From the NCBI GenBank assembly GCA_016124195.1, contig WGOE01000002.1, forward strand, positions 620,001-684,000: 64,000 nucleotides of DNA, read 5' to 3'. Numbering within the stretch: position 1 is the first letter of the stretch; each line of letters starts with the position of its first letter. Under the pieces are notes generated by a model, which saw only the letters and a list, made by a program, of their open reading frames with translations, made no database searches and was not told the origin of the DNA. Position numbers and translations under genes: made by a program. The stretch comes from a bacterium (GTDB lineage Bacteria; Pseudomonadota; Alphaproteobacteria; Rhodobacterales; Rhodobacteraceae). Shown here piece after piece: positions 1 through 8,120 of the stretch.

Positions 1-470
1 GCGGCATGTCGAGCCGGCTGTTCCAGAAGATCCGCGAAGAGCGCGGCCTGTGCTATTCGATCTTCGCCCAGGCCGGGGCCTATGAGGATGCCGGCCAGAT
101 CACGCTGTACGCCGGCACGTCGGGCGAGGAAATCGACGATCTGATGACGCTGACCATGGACGAGATGAAGCGCGCCGCCGATGACATGTCGGATGCCGAG
201 GTGGCGCGTGCCCGGGCGCAGATCAAGGCGGGGATGCTGATGGGCCTCGAAAGCCCCTCGTCGCGCGCCGAACGGATCGCGCGGCTTCTGGCGATCTATG
301 GCCGGGTGCCCGATGTCGAAGAGGTCGTGGCCAAGATCGACGCCGTCTCGACCGCCGATGTGCGCCGCTTTGGCGCGGGCTTGACCCAGGCCGGATCGGC
401 GTTGGCGCTTTATGGTCCGGTCGAGGCGGCGCCGGGGCTGGAGGCGATGCGGCTCAGGCTGCGCGGGTGA
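1..470 (+). CDS. M16 family zinc peptidase, C-terminal part (5' end outside window)
   Basis: The gene enters from the left edge already in frame, and about 155 residues of the C-terminal half remain. The stretch beginning GMSSRLFQKIREERGLCYS is the hallmark of the second (non-catalytic) lobe of M16 peptidases of the PqqL/processing-peptidase type, where it forms the substrate chamber. The HxxEH zinc site should lie in the missing upstream part. The first ATG visible (base 6) is internal, so it is not the start. The stop overlaps the ATG of the next gene by one base (TGATG), which suggests translational coupling with the acetyltransferase. In this order such genes often follow a second M16 peptidase, but that cannot be seen here. 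Confidence 0.9.
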   Translation, partial: GMSSRLFQKIREERGLCYSIFAQAGAYEDAGQITLYAGTSGEEIDDLMTLTMDEMKRAADDMSDAEVARARAQIKAGMLMGLESPSSRAERIARLLAIYGRVPDVEEVVAKIDAVSTADVRRFGAGLTQAGSALALYGPVEAAPGLEAMRLRLRG

Positions 471-1054
471 TGTTCGGACTGCGCAAGAAGCCGAGGATCG
501 AGGCGGAGCGGCTGACGCTGCGCCTGCCCGCCCATCACGATTACAAGCAATGGGCCGACCTGCGCGCGGGTTCGGCCGACCACCTGATCCCCTGGGAGCC
601 GGTGCGCGCCGCCGACCATCTGAGCCGGCGCGCCTTCACCAACCGGGTCTATTGGGCGGCGCGGGCCGAGGTGCAGGGCACGGCGCTGCCCTTGATGCTG
701 ATCCGGCGCGAGGACAATGCGCTTCTGGGCGCCATCACGCTGGACAATATCCGGCGCGGCCCGGTGCAGGCGGGAACGCTGGGCTACTGGATCGGCGCGC
801 CCTATGCCCGGCAGGGCTATATGCGCGAGGCGATCCAGGCGCTGGTCCATCACGCCTTTCAGGTCATGGACCTGAGCCGGATCGAGGCGGCCTGCCTGCC
901 GGAGAACACGCCCTCGCGCGGGGTGCTGGAGAAATGCGGCTTCAAATACGAAGGCGTCGCGCAAAGCTACCTGCAGATCAACGGGCGCTGGCGCAATCAT
1001 GTGCTTTATGCCAACCTGCGCTTTGACCGGCGCGGCAAGACCGAGGTCGGCTGA
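470..1054 (+). CDS. GNAT N-acetyltransferase, RimJ/RimL-like
   Basis: A 194-residue protein of the GNAT fold, similar in layout to ribosomal-protein-alanine N-acetyltransferases RimJ/RimL. It starts with a typical ERLTLRLP strand, has the acetyl-CoA pyrophosphate loop ARQGYMREA near residues 111-119, and ends with ENTPSRGVLEKCGFKYEG, the usual C-terminal GNAT motif of RimJ-like enzymes. ATG at 470 is chosen because it overlaps the stop of the M16 gene (TGATG). A GTG one codon earlier (467) is also possible. The acceptor cannot be read from sequence, so the ribosomal S5 or S18 N-terminus is a family guess. Confidence 0.88.
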   Translation: MFGLRKKPRIEAERLTLRLPAHHDYKQWADLRAGSADHLIPWEPVRAADHLSRRAFTNRVYWAARAEVQGTALPLMLIRREDNALLGAITLDNIRRGPVQAGTLGYWIGAPYARQGYMREAIQALVHHAFQVMDLSRIEAACLPENTPSRGVLEKCGFKYEGVAQSYLQINGRWRNHVLYANLRFDRRGKTEVG

Positions 1055-1056
1055 GC

Positions 1057-1563
1057 CTATTTCGAAAAGTCGATCGGCGGCAGGCCCCTGTGCTTGCGAT
1101 AGCCGTTGACCACGGCTTCGATATTGGCCTGATAGATCAGGCGGTCGCGGTCGTATTTCTGCGACTCTTCGAAGGTGACCGCGCGGGCCCGTTCATAGCT
1201 GCCCATCACGGTGCCAAGGAACAGCAGGATTGAGAAGGACACTACCGCGACCGCCGCCACCGACAGGTCGCGCTTGGGCTTGGTGAAGACATAAAGCGCC
1301 ACCGCCCCGATAAAGCCCAGACCCGCCGGCAGAACATCGCCCACCGCCGCCGTCCGGCTGGCCCCGGTCAACATGCCTGTCACCAGCGCCAGCGTGCCGA
1401 ACAAAAAGGCCACGAGGCACAGGAACGGGATGCGCTCGACCCTTGCCCCGCTGAGGGCGGCGTAAGAGGTCACCAGGAGGAAGACCAGAACCGCAAAGCC
1501 CGCCGCCAGCCCCGTCACAACGATGGTCATCTGCAACGCAGCCAGGACGTCGGACTGTTCCAT
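1057..1563 (-). CDS. hypothetical four-helix membrane protein
   Basis: I do not recognise the family. The 168-residue protein has four hydrophobic segments at about residues 11-33, 45-66, 75-95 and 99-121. A soluble C-terminal tail of about 45 residues follows, rich in charged residues (SYERARAVTFEESQKYDRD), probably helical. The start ATG overlaps the stop of the upstream gene by one base (ATGA), so the two are almost certainly translated from one mRNA. The tail after a compact four-helix core could face the cytoplasm and bind a partner. Confidence 0.65.
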   Translation of the reverse strand: MEQSDVLAALQMTIVVTGLAAGFAVLVFLLVTSYAALSGARVERIPFLCLVAFLFGTLALVTGMLTGASRTAAVGDVLPAGLGFIGAVALYVFTKPKRDLSVAAVAVVSFSILLFLGTVMGSYERARAVTFEESQKYDRDRLIYQANIEAVVNGYRKHRGLPPIDFSK

Positions 1564-1916
1564 CAGCTTTGCTGCCCGCTCCAGAGGATCCCGGGAACTT
1601 TCGTGAAATCGAACAGGTCGTAAAGGCTCGGCATCTCGGGCGCCTGAAAGGCCTGAAACGGGGGCGAGGTCGGCAGGCCCGGAAAGAGGCTTGATTTGCC
1701 GCAGGAGGGCAGCAGGTCATATTCCTCGCTGGTCAATTCCTGACCGGCCGCGGACTTGCGGTTGATCTCGTCGCAGGTGGGCGGTTTGGCGGCCGAGGAC
1801 TGGGCGGCGCTGGCAGGCGGGGCCGCGGTGTTCTGGGCGCGGACGGGCAGGCTCGACAAAAGCAGCGCAAGACAGAGCGGCGCGGACCTTGTAACCTGCA
1901 GACCGAAAACGCGCAT
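1563..1916 (-). CDS. hypothetical secreted protein, coupled to the membrane protein downstream
   Basis: A 117-residue protein with a probable signal peptide (hydrophobic SAPLCLALLLSSLPVRA near residues 11-27, likely cleavage after VRA). An Ala/Ser/Pro-rich linker and two cysteines (PTCDE and LPSCGKS) follow. No known family is recognised. Its stop overlaps the next gene's start (ATGA), making a two-gene unit with the four-helix membrane protein. Together they look like a periplasmic partner plus membrane anchor, but function is unknown. Confidence 0.6.
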   Translation of the reverse strand: MRVFGLQVTRSAPLCLALLLSSLPVRAQNTAAPPASAAQSSAAKPPTCDEINRKSAAGQELTSEEYDLLPSCGKSSLFPGLPTSPPFQAFQAPEMPSLYDLFDFTKVPGILWSGQQS

Positions 1917-2011
1917 CGCAAGACGCCTATGGCAGAACGACCGCGATCGTAGCAGGAAATGGCGCGATTTTCCACGTCAAAACGGGCTTTCGGGAAAAGC
2001 GGGGGGATGGG

Positions 2012-2548
2012 ATGGAGCCTTTGATCCTGATGCTGCGCGGGGTGAATGTCTCGGGTGCGAACCGGCTGCCGATGGCCGAGTTTCGCGCGATGCTGACGGA
2101 TCTGGGGCTCGACCGCGTGCAGACCCATGTGCAAAGCGGCAATGCGGTGTTTCTGGGCCTGCGCGAGGGGCTGGCGCCACGCATCGCCCTCGCCTTGCAG
2201 ACGCGCTTTGCCATTGCGACGCCGGTTTTCCTGCTGGGCCTGGACGAGATGGCGGCGGTTCTTGCGGCCAATCCCTTTACGGTTGAGGGCGAGGCGGATG
2301 GTGCCAAGGTCCACATCATCTTTCTGCAGGGGCCCGTCCGGTTCGACCCGGGGCTGGCCGAACATGCGACCGCGGGCGAGCGGTTTCATGTCACGGAGCG
2401 CGCCCTATATATTCATACGCCGCAGGGCTTTGGCACCTCGGCGCTGGCGGCCAGGCTGCCGCGATACCTGAAGGCCGAAATGACGGCGCGCAACCAGCGG
2501 TCGGCCTCGGCCATCCTCGCCCTGGCGCGGGGGCTGACAGGATCGTGA
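2012..2548 (+). CDS. DUF1697 domain protein
   Basis: A 178-residue cytoplasmic protein that begins MEPLILMLRGVNVSGANRLPM, the signature of the DUF1697 family, followed by the family's HVQSGNAVF motif. The family is widespread in bacteria and structurally characterised but has no assigned reaction. Length is normal for the family. The 3' end lies just before a GTG that could start the next gene, but the secreted hydrolase probably starts at 2584, so the two need not be coupled. Confidence 0.85.
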   Translation: MEPLILMLRGVNVSGANRLPMAEFRAMLTDLGLDRVQTHVQSGNAVFLGLREGLAPRIALALQTRFAIATPVFLLGLDEMAAVLAANPFTVEGEADGAKVHIIFLQGPVRFDPGLAEHATAGERFHVTERALYIHTPQGFGTSALAARLPRYLKAEMTARNQRSASAILALARGLTGS

Positions 2549-2583
2549 TCGCGGTGGGCGGGGTTCCGTGGCAGGCTGGTGCG

Positions 2584-3384
2584 ATGCGGTGGATCCTGGC
2601 GCTTTTGTTCTTGATGCCGATGCTGGCGCGGGCCGGCGATCTGCCCTCGGACTGCATCGCGCTGGCCGACCGGCAGGGGGAGGTGGTGCCGGTGCGCTAT
2701 GGCACGCCGCCGGCGGAGGGGGTGGTGCGCATCCGCTATGTCGATCACGCGATGTTCGCCATTGAAACGCCGGGCGGGCTGATGGCCATCACCGATTACA
2801 ACGGCCATATCGGCAACCCGGATGCGGTGCCCGACATCGTGACGATGAACAACTATCACGACACGCATTTCACCAATCACCCCGACCCGCGCATCCCGGT
2901 GGTGATCAAGGGCTGGGGCACGGTGGGCCATCCGGCGGCGGTCGACCTTGATCTGGGCGAGATGCGGATCCGCAACGTGACCTCGGACCTGCGCGGCCCC
3001 TTTGGCGAGGGTGCGCGGCAGGACGGCAATTCGATCTTCATCTTCGAGGTGGCGGGCCTGTGCATCGCACATCTGGGCCATCTGCATCAGATCCTGACGC
3101 CGCATCAGTTGGCCGCGATCGGGCGGGTCGATGTGCTGATGGTGCCGGTGGATGGCGAATTCACAATGTCGCAGGCGCAGATCGCCGGGGTGGTGCGCGC
3201 GCTCCATCCGCGCATCGTGCTGCCGATGCACTGGTTCACACCCGAGGTGCTGGCCCAATTCCTGACCGACATGAAAAGCGATCATGCCGTCAATGTGGTC
3301 GGCGGGCCGCAGATCGAGGTGTCGCGCAAGACGCTGCCCACCGCGCCCGAGGTCGATGTTCTGATGCCGCAACCTTTCCCCTGA
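2584..3384 (+). CDS. secreted MBL-fold metallohydrolase (UlaG-like)
   Basis: A 266-residue protein. The ATG at 2584 is chosen because it places a good signal peptide (MRWILALLFLMPMLARAG) at the N-terminus; an upstream GTG at 2545 would add an unlikely leader. The body resembles beta-lactamase-fold proteins of the UlaG group: an early strand containing YVDHAMFAIETPGG, then NNYHDTHF in place of the standard HxHxDH motif, IAHLGHLHQ, VPVDG, and a late LPMHW. The altered first motif suggests a variant metal site. The substrate is unknown and the location is probably periplasmic. Confidence 0.78.
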   Translation: MRWILALLFLMPMLARAGDLPSDCIALADRQGEVVPVRYGTPPAEGVVRIRYVDHAMFAIETPGGLMAITDYNGHIGNPDAVPDIVTMNNYHDTHFTNHPDPRIPVVIKGWGTVGHPAAVDLDLGEMRIRNVTSDLRGPFGEGARQDGNSIFIFEVAGLCIAHLGHLHQILTPHQLAAIGRVDVLMVPVDGEFTMSQAQIAGVVRALHPRIVLPMHWFTPEVLAQFLTDMKSDHAVNVVGGPQIEVSRKTLPTAPEVDVLMPQPFP

Positions 3385-3424
3385 GGCCGGGGCGCGCTAA
3401 GACCGGCTCAGCAGGAGATCCCAG

Positions 3425-4837
3425 ATGCTGAACCCCGCCGACCCCGAATTTCTGACCGCCCTTGCCACCCAACTGCCGCCGGGCACGCTGCGCGCCGCCG
3501 AGCCGCGCTATCTGGAAGAGCCGCGCGGCAAGTGGCATGGTCAGGCCGCCATGGTGGCTTGCCCCGGTTCTACCGAAGAGGTGGCCGTCATCGTGCGCGC
3601 CGCCGCCGCCGCGCGGGTCGGTCTGGTGCCCTGGGGCGGCGGCACGGGCCTCGTGGGCGGGCAGGTCATGGTCGCGGGGCCTGCGCCGCTCTTGATCTCG
3701 CTGGAACGGATGAACCGGATCCGGGCGGTCTATCCGGAGGAGAATGTCATCCTGGCCGAGGCGGGCGTGATCCTCGCCGATCTGCATCACGCGGCCGAGG
3801 CTGTGGGGCGGATCTTTCCTCTGACGCTGGCGAGCCAGGGCTCGTGCCGGATCGGCGGCAACCTTTCGACCAATGCCGGCGGGGTCAATGTGGTGCGTTA
3901 CGGCAATGCGCGCGATCTGTGCCTGGGGCTGGAGGCGGTTCTGCCGGATGGCACGGTCTGGCATGGCCTGCGCCGGCTCAGGAAGGACAACACCGGCTAT
4001 GACCTGCGCGGGCTGTTGATCGGGGCCGAGGGTACGCTGGGGGTGATCACCGCCGCGAGCCTGCGGCTGTTCCCGCAGCCCGCGGCCGTGGGGGCCGCGC
4101 TGATGGTGGTGCCCGACCCCGCGGCCGCGCTCAAGCTGCTGGCGCTGGCGCAGGGGCGGCTGGGCGGGGTTTCGGCCTTCGAGCTGATCTCGGGCATGGG
4201 GCTCGACTTTCTGGCCGAGACGCTGCCTCAGGTGCGAAGGCCCTTTGCCACGACGCCTGAATGGATGGTGCTGGTCGATGTGGGTCTGGCGATGGGGGCG
4301 CCGGAAGAGGCGCTGACCGATCTTTTCGCGCAGGGGCTTGAGGCCGGGCTCGTCACCGACGGGATCATCGCGCAATCGGGCGCGCAGCGCAGCGCCTTTT
4401 GGGAGATGCGCGAGACGATCCCCCTGGCCAATCGCGCGGTGGGGGCGGTGTCGAGCCATGACATCTCTCTGCCCCTGGGCGAGATTGCCGCCTTCATCAC
4501 CGAGGCGGGGGCCGCGCTGGCCCGGCTGGGGGACTGGCGGATCAACTGCTTTGGCCATCTGGGCGACGGCAACCTGCATTACAACGTCTTTCCGCCCTTT
4601 GGCAGAAAGCCCGCCGAGTTCAAGGCGCTGGCGGGGGCCGTGCAGGATCTGGTGCATGGCATGGTCGCGGCGCGCGGCGGGTCGATCAGCGCCGAACATG
4701 GCATCGGCCGGCTGAAGGTCGCCGATCTGGAGCGTTATGGCGATCCGGCCAAGCTCGCCGCGATGCGGGCGATCAAGGCGGCGCTGGATCCGTTGGGGAT
4801 CATGAACCCCGGTGCCGTGCTGCGACAGGCAGGGTAA
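3425..4837 (+). CDS. FAD-binding 2-hydroxyacid dehydrogenase (GlcD / D-2-hydroxyglutarate dehydrogenase type)
   Basis: A 470-residue flavoenzyme. The N-terminal PCMH FAD-binding domain shows PWGGGTGLVGG (about residues 68-78) and SQGSCRIGGNLSTNAGG (about 137-153). The C-terminal FAD-oxidase domain contains NCFGHLGDGNLHYNV and ends with ISAEHGIGRLK, the metal and substrate site motif of D-lactate, D-2-hydroxyglutarate and glycolate dehydrogenases. It should oxidise a D-2-hydroxyacid to the 2-keto acid and pass electrons to an electron carrier. It stands alone, without glcE or glcF, which favours a D-2-hydroxyglutarate or D-lactate dehydrogenase over a glycolate oxidase subunit. Confidence 0.88.
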   Translation: MLNPADPEFLTALATQLPPGTLRAAEPRYLEEPRGKWHGQAAMVACPGSTEEVAVIVRAAAAARVGLVPWGGGTGLVGGQVMVAGPAPLLISLERMNRIRAVYPEENVILAEAGVILADLHHAAEAVGRIFPLTLASQGSCRIGGNLSTNAGGVNVVRYGNARDLCLGLEAVLPDGTVWHGLRRLRKDNTGYDLRGLLIGAEGTLGVITAASLRLFPQPAAVGAALMVVPDPAAALKLLALAQGRLGGVSAFELISGMGLDFLAETLPQVRRPFATTPEWMVLVDVGLAMGAPEEALTDLFAQGLEAGLVTDGIIAQSGAQRSAFWEMRETIPLANRAVGAVSSHDISLPLGEIAAFITEAGAALARLGDWRINCFGHLGDGNLHYNVFPPFGRKPAEFKALAGAVQDLVHGMVAARGGSISAEHGIGRLKVADLERYGDPAKLAAMRAIKAALDPLGIMNPGAVLRQAG

Positions 4838-5211
4838 GGCGGGGCCGGCCCGCGACCGGTTCGGGCCCCTGCGCCCCGCGGCGCGGGCGTTTGAAAAACC
4901 GCACGCCCTGCCGGAGAACCGACAGGGCGCTGGGGTGGTAGGTGGGTCACGTGTTTGCAAGCAGCGCCCGTCCGGCTGGGTGAACCGGATGTCACAGGTC
5001 TAGTCCGATTCGGGTTAGCGAAACGTAAATGCCGCCGGGGTTTCGCCCCCGCCCTGGCCTATCAGACCCGGGCGCGCGCCCACGTTTTTGTGAACGCTGT
5101 GGCGAGCTTGGCCCGGGCGCGCAAGGGGTGCCATCGTGGGTGCGGGCTGGTGGCCTAGACGCTGCCGCTTCGGCCATCGCTCGGCGCCTTTGGCGGCATT
5201 ATGGGCCCGGA
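4838..5211. other. 374-base gap between convergent genes; possible small RNA region
   Basis: No credible protein gene is seen here. The gap holds a strong inverted repeat with a T-run on the minus side (listed separately), about 280 bases beyond the apt stop. That leaves a structured GC-rich segment (about 4930-5200) between apt and its likely terminator. The segment has a twice-repeated CCCGGGCGCGC block (about 5067 and 5112). It was compared by eye with SRP RNA, tmRNA, RNase P and 6S consensus blocks and none was recognised. A long apt 3' UTR or an unannotated small RNA are both possible. Confidence 0.4.
4891..4929 (-). terminator. putative rho-independent terminator facing apt (minus strand)
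   Basis: CGCCCTGCCGG (4904-4914), loop AGAA, CCGACAGGGCG (4919-4929): an 11-bp stem with one mismatch. Read on the minus strand the stem is followed by GTGCGGTTTTTC, a T-run suitable for intrinsic termination. On the plus strand no T-run follows, so it serves leftward transcription coming from mtnP-apt. Confidence 0.6.
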
Positions 5212-5775
5212 TCAGAGCCCGTCGAACTGGCAGAGCGCGTAGACTTCCATCCCCAAGGCCTCCAGCCGGGCGCGGCCGCCAAGGTCGGGCAGGTCGACCA
5301 CGAAGGCGCAGCCCACGACCTGCGCGCCCAGCCGCTCGATCAGCTTGATGCCGGCCTCGGCGGTGCCGCCGGTGGCCAGAAGGTCATCGACCAGCAGGAT
5401 CTTTTCGCCGGGCTGCATGGCGTCGTCATGCACCTCGACCACGGCCTCGCCATATTCCAGCTTGTAGGCCTGGGAAATCGTCTGACCCGGCAGCTTGCCC
5501 TTCTTGCGGATCGGCACGAAGCCGGTGGAAAGCTGATGCGCCACCGCCCCGCCGAGGATGAAGCCGCGCGCCTCGAGCCCCGCCACCTTGTCGATGCGCC
5601 GGCCGGCATAGGGGGCCAGAAGCTGGTCCACGCACATGCGAAACCCGCGCGGATCGGCGAAAAGCGTGGTGACGTCGCGAAACAGGATCCCCTCGTGCGG
5701 GAAATCGACGATGGTGCGGATGTAATCCTTGACGGTCCTGGCCTTGCCGGCATGCGCCGTGTCGATCGTGTTCAT
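5212..5775 (-). CDS. apt: adenine phosphoribosyltransferase
   Basis: 187 residues. It converts adenine and PRPP to AMP and pyrophosphate in the cytoplasm. The PRPP loop [14 protein letters not shown] lies at residues 126-139, and [12 protein letters not shown] and the KKGKLPG flexible loop are the normal APRT blocks. ATG at 5775 is used because GAGGCAG sits upstream of it and the homologous N-terminus begins near [12 protein letters not shown]. The reading frame is open 25 codons further upstream but without support. It lies 61 bases downstream of mtnP on the same strand. MtnP releases adenine from methylthioadenosine and Apt recycles it, so the pair is a logical salvage operon. Confidence 0.95.
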   Translation of the reverse strand: MNTIDTAHAGKARTVKDYIRTIVDFPHEGILFRDVTTLFADPRGFRMCVDQLLAPYAGRRIDKVAGLEARGFILGGAVAHQLSTGFVPIRKKGKLPGQTISQAYKLEYGEAVVEVHDDAMQPGEKILLVDDLLATGGTAEAGIKLIERLGAQVVGCAFVVDLPDLGGRARLEALGMEVYALCQFDGL

Positions 5776-5836
5776 GAAGCTGCCTCGGGTAAGATCGGAT
5801 CTGGTTATCATGGGCCTCAAGCCCGCGACAAGCGGA

Positions 5837-6709
5837 TCAGCCGGAGGCACGCAGGACGCGGCTCGCCACGGCGTCCAGCCGGTCCAGAACGGCAGGATCG
5901 CGCCGGGCCGGGGCGGTGATCAGCGCCCAGGTCAGCGCGCGGTCGCAGCCGCAGGGGCAGGGCGCATCCCGCGCCGGCAGGTGCTGCGGCAGGCTGGCCA
6001 CAAGCCCGCGCGCCTGGGCGGCGTTGGCGGTCAGGGTGGCTATGACCTGCGCCACGTCGACGGCATCGTGGTCGGGGTGCCAGCAGTCGTAATCGGTGAC
6101 CATCGCGACCGAGGCATAACAAATCTCGGCCTCGCGGGCCAGTTTGGCCTCGGGCATGCCGGTCATGCCGATCACATCCGCGCCCCACTGCCGGTAGAGC
6201 CGGCTTTCGGCAAGGGTGGAAAACTGTGGCCCCTCCATCGCCAGATAGGTGGCGCCCTGATGCAGGGTGATGCCGGTGGCGGCCCGTGTCACCGCGGCCC
6301 CCAGCCGGGCGCAGGTCGGATGCGCCAGCGAGACATGGGCGACGCAGCCCGGCCCGAAGAACGAAGACTGCCGCGCCTGGGTCCGGTCGATGTACTGATC
6401 GACCAGCACGAAATCGCCCGGCTTGAAATCGGCACGCAGGCTGCCCACGGCCGAGACGGCCAGAATATCGGTGCAGCCCAGCCGCTTGAGCGCGTCGATG
6501 TTGGCACGGTAGGGCACCGAGGCGGGAGAGTGGACATGGCCGCGCCCGTGACGCGGCAGGAAGGCCATCTCGACCCCGTTCAGCGTGCCGGTCAGCACCT
6601 CGTCCGAGGGGGCGCCCCAGGGCGTCTGCACCGCCACCCAGCGCGCCGCTTCAAGCCCGCCCATCTCATAGACGCCGGACCCGCCGATCACGCCGATTTT
6701 GGGGTTCAT
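5837..6709 (-). CDS. mtnP: S-methyl-5'-thioadenosine phosphorylase
   Basis: 290 residues, the usual size for MTAP. The N-terminal [14 protein letters not shown] is the phosphate-binding loop. [19 protein letters not shown] and the long [19 protein letters not shown] block are typical of MTA phosphorylases, as is [20 protein letters not shown]. It cleaves methylthioadenosine (from polyamine or homoserine-lactone synthesis) with phosphate to adenine and methylthioribose-1-phosphate. Context supports this: apt follows directly and would convert the adenine to AMP. The start ATG has an AGGAGGCCC-type ribosome site upstream. Confidence 0.94.
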   Translation of the reverse strand: MNPKIGVIGGSGVYEMGGLEAARWVAVQTPWGAPSDEVLTGTLNGVEMAFLPRHGRGHVHSPASVPYRANIDALKRLGCTDILAVSAVGSLRADFKPGDFVLVDQYIDRTQARQSSFFGPGCVAHVSLAHPTCARLGAAVTRAATGITLHQGATYLAMEGPQFSTLAESRLYRQWGADVIGMTGMPEAKLAREAEICYASVAMVTDYDCWHPDHDAVDVAQVIATLTANAAQARGLVASLPQHLPARDAPCPCGCDRALTWALITAPARRDPAVLDRLDAVASRVLRASG

Positions 6710-6894
6710 CTGGGCCTCCTTCTGGTTGCAGGAGCCAGACTAGGGGAGGGGTGCGGCAGAGTCTATCGGCGGCAGCGCGGCGGGTCCGGCCGCGATGACG
6801 TTCCGGGCGGGCGGCATGGCGGCAGGGCAGATGCTCAGGGTTTTGTCGCCCCGGGATTTGCGCTTAGGGTGTGGCCGGGCATATGGGGAATCAC

Positions 6895-7464
6895 ATGGCA
6901 TTCGAAGCGCTGTTGCGGCAGGTCAGGGCGGCGTTCGACGGGATAGCGGCGGCCCGGCCCTTTCTGGCGGACTGGCCCGAGGTGGGCCCGCACCGCGTGG
7001 TGCAGCCCTCCGGCCTGCCGGTCTGCCGCTGGCTTGACGGGATGGAGGGCGCAAGCCCCGCGCTGGCCGCGATCCGCGCCGCCGCCCCGACCTTGCGCTG
7101 GCAGCAGACCTATGGCGCGCAGGACTTCGGCGCGGACTTCCTGGCCGGCTATGGCTGGAGCGAGTTTGTCGGCCTGCGCGGCCCCTTCGCCTGTGACCGG
7201 ATGGCCTGCGGCGTCCTGTTGCTGGCGCCGGGCGTCGTCTATCCCGCCCATGCGCATGAGGCCGAAGAGGTCTATCTGCCGATTTCCGGCGTGGCCGAAT
7301 GGCAGCAGGGCGACGCGGATTTCGCCCCGGTGCCGGTGGGCCAGCCGATCCACCACGCGTCTTGGGTGCCCCATGCGATGCGGGTTGGGTCAGAGCCGCT
7401 GGCCGCGCTGTATCTTTGGCGCGGCGGCGATCTGGCGGCGAAATCGGTGATCCTGGGGCGGTAA
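6895..7464 (+). CDS. cupin of the dimethylsulfoniopropionate lyase (DddL/DddQ) type
   Basis: A 189-residue single-domain cupin. Residues Y116, H119, H121, E125, Y127 and H160 (motif YPAHAHEAEEVYLPISG, later VPHAMR) match in order and spacing the tyrosine and metal-ligand set that I recall for DddQ (Y120, H125, E129, Y131, H163). The N-terminal helical part and the terminal LYLWRGG strand also fit the DMSP-lyase family. If active it would cleave DMSP to dimethyl sulfide and acrylate. No dddD, acuI or DMSP transporter gene lies nearby, so it could instead be one of the DddL/Q-like cupins of unknown substrate. ATG 6895 is chosen for the GGGGA seven bases upstream; ATG 6883 and GTG 6871 are alternatives. 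Confidence 0.72.
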   Translation: MAFEALLRQVRAAFDGIAAARPFLADWPEVGPHRVVQPSGLPVCRWLDGMEGASPALAAIRAAAPTLRWQQTYGAQDFGADFLAGYGWSEFVGLRGPFACDRMACGVLLLAPGVVYPAHAHEAEEVYLPISGVAEWQQGDADFAPVPVGQPIHHASWVPHAMRVGSEPLAALYLWRGGDLAAKSVILGR

Positions 7465-7487
7465 GGGCGCCGCCTTGGAGCCTCGGG

Positions 7488-8063
7488 CTATTTCGGCCGG
7501 TCGAGCGGCATGAGGTCGGTGATCACGGCGTAATCCTTGTAGCCCAGCCGCGTCATCGGGCGCACCTTGGTCAGATCGAAGCGGCCCTCGGTCAGGTATT
7601 CGTCGCGGATATGCACGCCGGTCACCGTGCCGATCACGAGGAAGTCCGCGCCCCCTTCGAGCGTCACGATCTGTTGCAGGCGGCATTCCAGCGTGGCCGG
7701 CGACAGGGTGACGCGCGGGCAGTCGATCGTGGTGCATTCCGATTTGGCGATGCCGGCGTGGAGGAATTCATCCGTGCCGCGCGGCAGATGCGCCGAGGTT
7801 GCGTTCATCACTTGCCAGAGCGGTTCGGAGACGACATTGGTGGCAAAGACGCCGCTCTCCTGGATGTTGCGGATTGAATCCTTGAGGTCTCCGGCAAAGA
7901 TGACCTGCGGCGGCGTGTAGGCCACGGCGTTGAAGAAGGAATAGGGCGCAAGGTTGTCACCCATAGTCCCGCGGGTCGAGATCCACCCGATGGGCCGGGG
8001 CGCCACGATGGCGTTGAAGGGCGAATGGGGCAGGCCGTGACCGTCAGAAGGGCGGTAGAACAT
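7488..8063 (-). CDS. flavin reductase-like domain protein
   Basis: A 191-residue FMN-binding split-barrel protein (flavin reductase / flavoredoxin type). Blocks such as VAPRPIGWISTRG, LAPYSFFNAVAYTPP and the C-terminal VRPMTRLGYKDYAV are characteristic of this group, which binds FMN and reduces flavins or acts as an oxidoreductase component. ATG 8063 is used because homologues begin near MFYRPSDGHGLPHSPFNA; an upstream ATG would add 13 non-conserved residues. It is convergent with the cupin gene and on the same strand as the TetR gene, 57 bases downstream of it. Confidence 0.85.
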   Translation of the reverse strand: MFYRPSDGHGLPHSPFNAIVAPRPIGWISTRGTMGDNLAPYSFFNAVAYTPPQVIFAGDLKDSIRNIQESGVFATNVVSEPLWQVMNATSAHLPRGTDEFLHAGIAKSECTTIDCPRVTLSPATLECRLQQIVTLEGGADFLVIGTVTGVHIRDEYLTEGRFDLTKVRPMTRLGYKDYAVITDLMPLDRPK

Positions 8064-8120
8064 GGGGCGATATCCGGATTTCAGGGCAGGTTGGGAGGGC
8101 AAGATAGTTTGACGGGCGGG

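Noticed and set aside
5000-5032. CtrA-like site TTTACG-TTTCGC-TAACC after apt
   Set aside because: It departs from TTAA-N7-TTAA and no gene start lies nearby in the right place.
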